Shown here piece after piece: positions 6,672-10,623 of a stretch of DNA of 10,623 nt (within the stretch, counting starts at the first letter, position 1; every line of letters begins with the position of its first letter). The notes beneath the pieces are model-generated. The model did no database searches and was not told where the DNA came from. It was given only the letters and a program-made list of their open reading frames with translations. The stretch comes from Chloroflexota bacterium. GTDB taxonomy: Bacteria > Chloroflexota > Dormibacteria > Dormibacterales > Dormibacteraceae. The translations under genes and the position numbers were made by a program. The stretch lies in contig VBFW01000192.1 of assembly GCA_005880525.1 (NCBI GenBank), forward strand, positions 1 to 10,623, in the 5' to 3' direction.

Positions 6672-7538
6672 ATTGGCAGCCTCAACCAGGTCCTTACCGC
6701 CGCGACCAGAACCACGCAGCATCTGATAGACCTGGAGCGCTAAACCATTCAAGGGCATTGGCACTTTGTGTCGCCGGGCAATGTCCTCGCATAGGCGCAA
6801 GTCCTTGTACTGGAGATCGATCGAGAAGCCCGGCTCGAAGTTACCCGCCTTGATCCGCGGTGCAAAGTAGTTAAACAACCAATAGCTATTTGCGTCTGTG
6901 TGGGCAAAGGTGTTGAGCATCGTGTCGATCGTTATGCCCGCAGCCCGCCCTAATGCGAAGGCTTCTGCTGCCACGAGGTTATGAAGGCCTGCGATGTAGT
7001 TGCTAATCAGCTTGACAGTTGCGCCAGTGCCAACCGGACCGAGATGTAGATAGTGCTTGCCTAGGATGGTCATAAGCGGCATAGCCGCCTCAAATGCAGC
7101 AGCCTCACCGCCCGCCATAAATGTGACATTGGCATTGAGCGCACCGTCGGTGCCGGCGCTCATCGGCTCGCCGCCTGAGACAGGCGCTTCCAGGTAATGG
7201 ACCCGGCGGACCTTAGCGGCCGCCTCATTGGCAACGGCGGTATCCGGATCGATTGTGCTGAGATCGAGAATAGCGGCGCCCGTCTTCACACAGGCAATGG
7301 CGCCTTCGAGACCATGCATGACGGCGCGGTTGGCGTCAGGATCGGGAAGAGAGACCAGAAGGTAATCGACGTCACCGACCGCGTCGGCGATTGTTGGCGC
7401 GACCCTGGCGCCATCCCTCCCCGCGGCGTTGCCACGGTCGGGTGACTTATCGAAGACCACGAGGTCGACTTGAGCCCTGAGGAGATGTCTAGCGAAGATG
7501 GACCCAATTGCCCCAAGACCAATCTGAGCAACCTTCAT
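6636..7538 (-). CDS. NAD(P)-dependent beta-hydroxyacid dehydrogenase (3-hydroxyisobutyrate dehydrogenase family)
   Basis: This 300-residue cytoplasmic oxidoreductase should oxidise a beta-hydroxyacid, or reduce the matching semialdehyde, with NAD(P). The N-terminal Rossmann motif is G7-L-G-A-I-G12. D30 at the end of beta-2 (VVFDKS) favours NAD over NADP, though not decisively. Family motifs follow in order: LDLSTID (91-97), the substrate loop APVSGG (118-123), the catalytic-lysine motif GTGATVKLISNYIAG with K176 and N180, and the C-terminal GFSIDLQYKDLRL with K245. The length is normal. The ATG is supported by AAGGTG (7551-7546) seven bases upstream. It diverges from the signature amidase across 232 bases. 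Codon use is mixed at the third position, unlike that amidase. Family members act on 3-hydroxyisobutyrate, tartronate semialdehyde, gamma-hydroxybutyrate or related substrates, and the substrate here cannot be read. Confidence 0.9.
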   Translation of the reverse strand: MKVAQIGLGAIGSIFARHLLRAQVDLVVFDKSPDRGNAAGRDGARVAPTIADAVGDVDYLLVSLPDPDANRAVMHGLEGAIACVKTGAAILDLSTIDPDTAVANEAAAKVRRVHYLEAPVSGGEPMSAGTDGALNANVTFMAGGEAAAFEAAMPLMTILGKHYLHLGPVGTGATVKLISNYIAGLHNLVAAEAFALGRAAGITIDTMLNTFAHTDANSYWLFNYFAPRIKAGNFEPGFSIDLQYKDLRLCEDIARRHKVPMPLNGLALQVYQMLRGSGRGGKDLVEAANLMSEMSGLPRY

Positions 7539-7545
7539 AGCCCGG

Positions 7546-7551
7546 CACCTT
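7546..7551 (-). promoter_or_regulatory. Ribosome binding site of the dehydrogenase
   Basis: AAGGTG on the minus strand, seven bases before the ATG at 7538, fits a Shine-Dalgarno site. It fixes the start and contrasts with the leaderless starts in the left half of the window. Confidence 0.55.
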
Positions 7552-7686
7552 CACTACTTGGATGAAGTTGGATTTCGCTGCAACCGTGTATGGGTATGTG
7601 GCCAACAGCGAGAGTCACGTATCAGTATGCCGTGGGTGGATGGACCGTAGTTGGTTTGCGCCGTTGCGCCGATCAGGCGGACCTCC

Positions 7687-7704
7687 GATGTCCTCGGGGA
7701 CATC
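7687..7704. repeat. Perfect hairpin in the divergent intergenic region
   Basis: GATGTCC (7687-7693) and GGACATC (7698-7704) pair perfectly around a TCGG tetraloop. It lies between the divergent dehydrogenase and signature amidase starts, where a shared operator would be expected. No regulator gene is adjacent within the window. A TATCAT (7741-7746) downstream could be a -10 box for the amidase, though no -35 box matches. Confidence 0.45.
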
Positions 7705-7770
7705 ATCCGCCGCTCTGGAGCGCTGGTGGAGTAGGGGAGATATCATTCCGGCGGAAGCGGGCTCCTGCAA

Positions 7771-9186
7771 ATGGCGCACAAGCTGACTCATCTCTCCGCG
7801 GTCGAGCTCGCGCGGCTCGTGCGCACGAAAGAGGCGAGCCCGGTCGAGGTGGTCGAGGCGCATCTCGCGGCGATCCAGAAGATCAATCCCGCGGTCAATG
7901 CGTTCTGCACCGTCGCGGCCGAGAAGGCGCTCGTCTGGGCGCGCGAGGCGGAGCGCGCGGTGAAGAAGCGCGCGAAGCTCAAGCCCCTGCACGGCGTTCC
8001 AGTCGCGATCAAGGACCTCACTCTCACGGCGGACATACGCACGACCTTCGGCTCGACGCTGTTCCGCGATCACGTGCCCACGGAGGACGCCGAGGTCGTC
8101 CGCAGGCTGAAGGCGGCAGGCGCGATCGTTCTCGGCAAGACCAACACGCCCGAGTTCGGCGCGGGCGGGAACACGGTGAACAAGGTGTTCGGCGCGACGC
8201 GCAATCCCTGGAACACGGCGCTTTCGGCCTCAGGCTCGACCGGGGGCGGGGCGGCGGCGCTCGCCGCGCGCATGGCGCCGCTTGCCGAGGGTTCGGATTT
8301 CGCTGGCTCCCTGCGTACCCCGGCGGCCTTCTGCGGGGTGGTCGGCCTGCGCACCACGGCGGGACTCGTTCCCAAGCACCCGGCGACGATGCCCTGGCAC
8401 GACCAGAGCGTGGCCGGGCCGATGGCGCGCTCGGCCGAGGACTGTGCGCTGCTCCTCGATGCGATGACGGGGCTCTCGGGAAAATCGCCGCTCTCCGCTC
8501 CCCCGCCGTGGAGGAGCGCGCGCGCGGCGGTCGCGAAGGCGAGGAGCCTGAGGGGCCTGCGCCTCGCGTACGCACCCGACATTGCAGGAATCGGCGTGGA
8601 CGAGGAGATCGAGCGCATCTGCCGCACCGCGGCGCGCGATCTGCGCGACGCCGACGGCGCGGAGCTCGAGGAAATCGAATTCAGCCTGTCCGACGGGCGC
8701 GACGCCTTTCTCGCGCTGCGCGGCGAGGCGATGGTGGGCAATCATTTCGACCGGCTCGAGCGCATCGGCGAGCTCGGGGACAACCTCGCCGGCAACATCC
8801 GTGCGGGACTCGCGCTCACCATCAGCGAGATCGCGCGCGCGGAGCTCAAGCGCGCGGAGATCTGGCACCGCTGGCGCGCCCTCTTCGAGCGCTACGACGC
8901 GCTCCTCACGCCGACAACTCCGGTTGGGCCGTTTCCGGTGGAGACGAACTATCCCGAGGTGGTCGAGGGCAGGCGGATGCAGTACTACATCGACTGGATC
9001 GGCCCGACGTTCCTGGTGTCGCTCGCGGCGCTGCCCGCGGCGAGCGTGCCCGCGGGACTCACCGCCGCGGGGCTGCCGGTGGGGCTGCAGATCGTCGGCC
9101 CGAGATTTTCCGAGCCGATGATCCTGACAGTCGCGAAATTCACCGAGGAAGCGCACCCGATCGGGCTGCCGCCGAATTGCGGATAG
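7771..9186 (+). CDS. Amidase signature (AS) family amide hydrolase
   Basis: This 471-residue enzyme hydrolyses a carboxylic amide or related bond to the acid plus ammonia or an amine. The AS catalytic Ser-Ser-Lys triad is complete: K81 in PVAIKDL, cis-Ser S156 in SGSTGG, and nucleophile S180 in GSDFAGSLRTP. The spacings K-75-S-24-S equal those of FAAH (K142, S217, S241). The second Ser of the usual SSGG motif is Thr157, and the oxyanion loop reads DFAGS rather than the common DTGGS. The C-terminal part (TPTTPVGPFP, then LPAASVPAGLTAAGLPVGLQ) is typical, and length is normal. The ATG fits the family N-terminus (LTHLSAVELARLVR), but no close Shine-Dalgarno sequence is seen. Codons are overwhelmingly G/C-ending with many GCG and CGC, far more than in neighbouring genes, which suggests a separate origin. 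Substrate is unknown. GatA is unlikely, since no gatC or gatB is adjacent. Confidence 0.92.
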   Translation: MAHKLTHLSAVELARLVRTKEASPVEVVEAHLAAIQKINPAVNAFCTVAAEKALVWAREAERAVKKRAKLKPLHGVPVAIKDLTLTADIRTTFGSTLFRDHVPTEDAEVVRRLKAAGAIVLGKTNTPEFGAGGNTVNKVFGATRNPWNTALSASGSTGGGAAALAARMAPLAEGSDFAGSLRTPAAFCGVVGLRTTAGLVPKHPATMPWHDQSVAGPMARSAEDCALLLDAMTGLSGKSPLSAPPPWRSARAAVAKARSLRGLRLAYAPDIAGIGVDEEIERICRTAARDLRDADGAELEEIEFSLSDGRDAFLALRGEAMVGNHFDRLERIGELGDNLAGNIRAGLALTISEIARAELKRAEIWHRWRALFERYDALLTPTTPVGPFPVETNYPEVVEGRRMQYYIDWIGPTFLVSLAALPAASVPAGLTAAGLPVGLQIVGPRFSEPMILTVAKFTEEAHPIGLPPNCG

Positions 9187-9240
9187 GCGCCATCGATCAG
9201 TCGGTTTGCGCACCAGAAATATAAGCGGCTGCGTCGGCTG

Positions 9241-9317
9241 CAGTTACGTTGTAAGACTCAGGTGCAGGACGGCACGGGGCAGTTAAACGAGTTCACCACC
9301 TAGAATTCGAGGGACCC
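9241..9317 (+). repeat. Copy B of the diverged 77-bp direct repeat
   Basis: This copy lies between the convergent signature amidase and acetamidase-family genes, in the same orientation as copy A and 4,078 bases from it. It keeps the TTAC-N3-GTAA palindrome (9244-9254) with a changed centre, one GGCACGGGGC (9271-9280), and the CACCTAGAATTCG block (from 9297). Similarity stops at the final GGGACCC. No tRNA-like sequence follows, unlike copy A. Confidence 0.75.
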
Positions 9318-9371
9318 GAGCTCTCGATGAGATACGCGTCATATCTGGTGCTGTTGCCGGCCCTGCTCCTC

Positions 9372-10325
9372 CTAGCTGAAAACGCTCAACGGCATATAGA
9401 AGGACACTCCCCAGTTCGGCTGGTCCACGATTTGGCTGACTCGCAGGTCACCCGCGAGGCTGCAAAGGATATATGCGTCTTCGCGGCTGAGCTGCTTCTC
9501 CTTAGTCACCCAGCCGATCGTGTCGCGGACTGCGTTTTGGGCGTTCTCCATAAGGTCTGGCCCGAGTGCAGTAACGCAGTGATAGCCCGCGGCGTCACTC
9601 TTCGGCTGCAGTGGAGCGGCCGGCGTGATGAATTGGTAGCTCCACGGGCGCATGTGGCCTGCTTTGATCACCGAAAAACGCAGGGAAAACGTCATTGGGC
9701 ACTCGATTCCGGTGACACACACCTCACCGTCTCCCTGGGCTCCATGACAGTCGCCCGCTGAAAACAGAGCGCCCTCAACAAAGACCGGCAAGAAGAGCTT
9801 GCTACCGGCCGTCAGGTGTCGAGTATCGATGTTCCCCGCTCCCTTGGTCGGCGGCAGTACGTCAACCGGTCCATCGGCGTCAGTGGCAACTCCCATGGTC
9901 CCGCAAAAAGGCACGACCGGGATATGTATGTCGTGCCGAAGCTCGGCAGTCGCACGATCGCCAAGGTCGAAGTAGCGAATGTAGGGGTCCGGGAAATCGG
10001 CTGCGAGCAGGCCCAGGCCAGGGATCATTCCGGTCCAGCCCCAGGCTCCCGGCCGCAAGTCCAGGATTTCGACCTCCAGTACGTCTCCAGGTACGGCGCC
10101 TTTCACGAATACTGGGCCGCCAAGGGGGTACAGCTTGTTGAAGTCAAGCTGGGTCAGCTTGGCGGCGGGGTCACCCTTCTTAATCTGTCCCGATGTGACC
10201 TCCTCAGTTTCGAAATGAACGACGTCGCCTGGCTCGACCATTACCGCAGGTCGGTTCGCCTTATCCCACTTGTAATGGATCTGGGCCTTGCCAACGGTGT
10301 GCTCACGGAGCTTTGCCTTCGCCAT
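9372..10325 (-). CDS. Acetamidase/formamidase family protein
   Basis: This 317-residue protein belongs to the FmdA/AmdA family, whose members hydrolyse short amides such as formamide or acetamide to ammonia and the acid. Family landmarks appear in order. They are VEPGDVVHFET (30-40), GPVFVKGAVPGDVLEVEI (70-87), PFCGTMGVA (139-147), GNIDTRHLTAGSKLFLPV (164-181), and GALFSAGDCHGAQGDGEV (185-202) with H194 and the acidic residues thought to bind metal. The C-terminus, GVSFYMPLSVF, is also usual. The start at 10325 is fixed by GGAGGA six bases upstream; a longer frame from 10415 adds 30 residues without family character. The product lacks a signal peptide and should be cytoplasmic. It lies 185 bases downstream of a DMT transporter end on the same strand and converges on the signature amidase. 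Some family members are uncharacterised hydrolases, so substrate is inferred only from the family. Confidence 0.9.
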   Translation of the reverse strand: MAKAKLREHTVGKAQIHYKWDKANRPAVMVEPGDVVHFETEEVTSGQIKKGDPAAKLTQLDFNKLYPLGGPVFVKGAVPGDVLEVEILDLRPGAWGWTGMIPGLGLLAADFPDPYIRYFDLGDRATAELRHDIHIPVVPFCGTMGVATDADGPVDVLPPTKGAGNIDTRHLTAGSKLFLPVFVEGALFSAGDCHGAQGDGEVCVTGIECPMTFSLRFSVIKAGHMRPWSYQFITPAAPLQPKSDAAGYHCVTALGPDLMENAQNAVRDTIGWVTKEKQLSREDAYILCSLAGDLRVSQIVDQPNWGVSFYMPLSVFS

Positions 10326-10331
10326 TTGACT

Positions 10332-10337
10332 TCCTCC
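10332..10337 (-). promoter_or_regulatory. Ribosome binding site of the acetamidase-family gene
   Basis: GGAGGA on the minus strand, six bases before the ATG at 10325, is a near-perfect Shine-Dalgarno site and decides the start over the upstream in-frame codon at 10415. Confidence 0.75.
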
Positions 10338-10510
10338 AGTCAAATCAAGAGATGCAAGCTGAGACAAGTGTGAACTTCTGTACGAACTTAGCTGTGCCAG
10401 CGCGATATCGGGCACCTAGGTCCGAAGCTGGCGTTTTGGCAACAAACAAGTTTCTAGCCGGATCGGTGCAACGTGAATGGGCAGACATGAAGTATCGGAA
10501 AGTGGCGTGT

Positions 10511-10623
10511 TCAGCCGGGAGGTGGCTCGACCAGTTTGAGCGGCCTGGACATCTGAACGCTGACGACCGCCAGCAGCACTAGGAAACCACCTATTACCTG
10601 GATCCAGGACAGACGATCGCGCA
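10511..10623 (-). CDS. C-terminal end of a DMT/EamA-type transporter (partial)
   Basis: The minus strand is open from the window edge to a TGA at 10513-10511. It encodes 36 residues: RDRLSWIQVIGGFLVLLAVV, then SVQMSRPLKL and VEPPPG. A short basic/polar start, the RLSWIQVIGG motif and one hydrophobic helix match the last membrane helix of EamA-domain drug/metabolite transporters, which commonly read E-R-L-(S/T)-x-x-Q-xx-G. The rest of the gene is outside the window, so the family call rests on this helix only. The acetamidase-family gene starts 185 bases further on in the same direction. Co-transcription is possible, but the gap is wide and I see no clear promoter or terminator in it. Confidence 0.55.
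   Translation of the reverse strand, partial: RDRLSWIQVIGGFLVLLAVVSVQMSRPLKLVEPPPG

Noticed and set aside
8070..9213. Long minus-strand frames opposite the signature amidase
   Set aside because: They are low-complexity Arg/Ala/Pro/Ser products with no motifs. The high-GC coding strand leaves few stops on the opposite strand.
7590..9224. A 544-codon plus-strand frame overlapping the signature amidase
   Set aside because: It is out of frame with a gene carrying a complete catalytic triad, and its product is an Arg/Gly/Ala-rich sequence with no domain, as expected from very GC-rich DNA.
5163..9317. A classic transposon or integrative element bounded by the 77-bp repeat
   Set aside because: No integrase, transposase, terminal inverted repeats or target-site duplication is visible, and the repeats are too diverged to be recent ends. 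I kept only the repeat observation.
9327..10373. Plus-strand frames across the acetamidase-family gene
   Set aside because: They lie opposite a full-length gene with conserved family motifs and a strong Shine-Dalgarno site.
1..10623. CRISPR array, toxin-antitoxin pair, phage or anti-phage genes
   Set aside because: I looked on both strands and saw no regularly spaced repeats and no proteins of these kinds.

Overview
The window is high-GC DNA from a bacterium that I cannot place to genus. Three starts in the left half lack a Shine-Dalgarno sequence and have a TAnnnT -10 box 6-8 nt upstream. This leaderless arrangement is common in Actinobacteria and related high-GC lineages. Secreted proteins of the kelch/choice-of-anchor type and a PGRP-type amidase with a fibronectin III domain fit an environmental actinobacterium or a Chloroflexi/Dormibacter-like organism (inference).

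Left half (1-6671). A 5'-truncated surface protein has six kelch units, two choice-of-anchor D-like domains and Ig-like modules (1-2549). It converges on a small DUF4386-like membrane protein (2678-3226, minus). A non-coding stretch with inverted repeats follows, then a secreted zinc N-acetylmuramoyl-L-alanine amidase with its own -35/-10 promoter (3716-5086). The next non-coding stretch (5087-5607) holds a run of small palindromes, copy A of a diverged 77-bp repeat, and the 5' half of an Asn/Asp-type tRNA. An unnamed 304-residue membrane-anchored protein (5608-6522) then overlaps by GTGA a 50-codon ORF that may be the stub of a lost gene.

Right half (6636-10623). Four genes relate to small-molecule metabolism: a beta-hydroxyacid dehydrogenase (minus), an amidase-signature enzyme (plus, divergent), an acetamidase/formamidase-family protein (minus), and the last 36 codons of a DMT/EamA-type transporter (minus, running off the window). 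The dehydrogenase and acetamidase have clear Shine-Dalgarno sequences. The signature amidase has a much more GC-rich, GCG/CGC-heavy codon style than the genes beside it. Two unrelated amide hydrolases side by side suggest use of an amide as a nitrogen or carbon source, but the substrate is not visible.

The right half looks acquired and mosaic. Copy B of the 77-bp repeat lies between the two amide hydrolase genes, about 4.08 kb from copy A and in the same orientation, which argues that both halves belong to one genome. I see no integrase, transposase, CRISPR array, rRNA, intact tRNA or recognisable defence system. The most unusual signals are the paired 77-bp repeat, the broken tRNA beside copy A, and the change in gene-start style between the halves.
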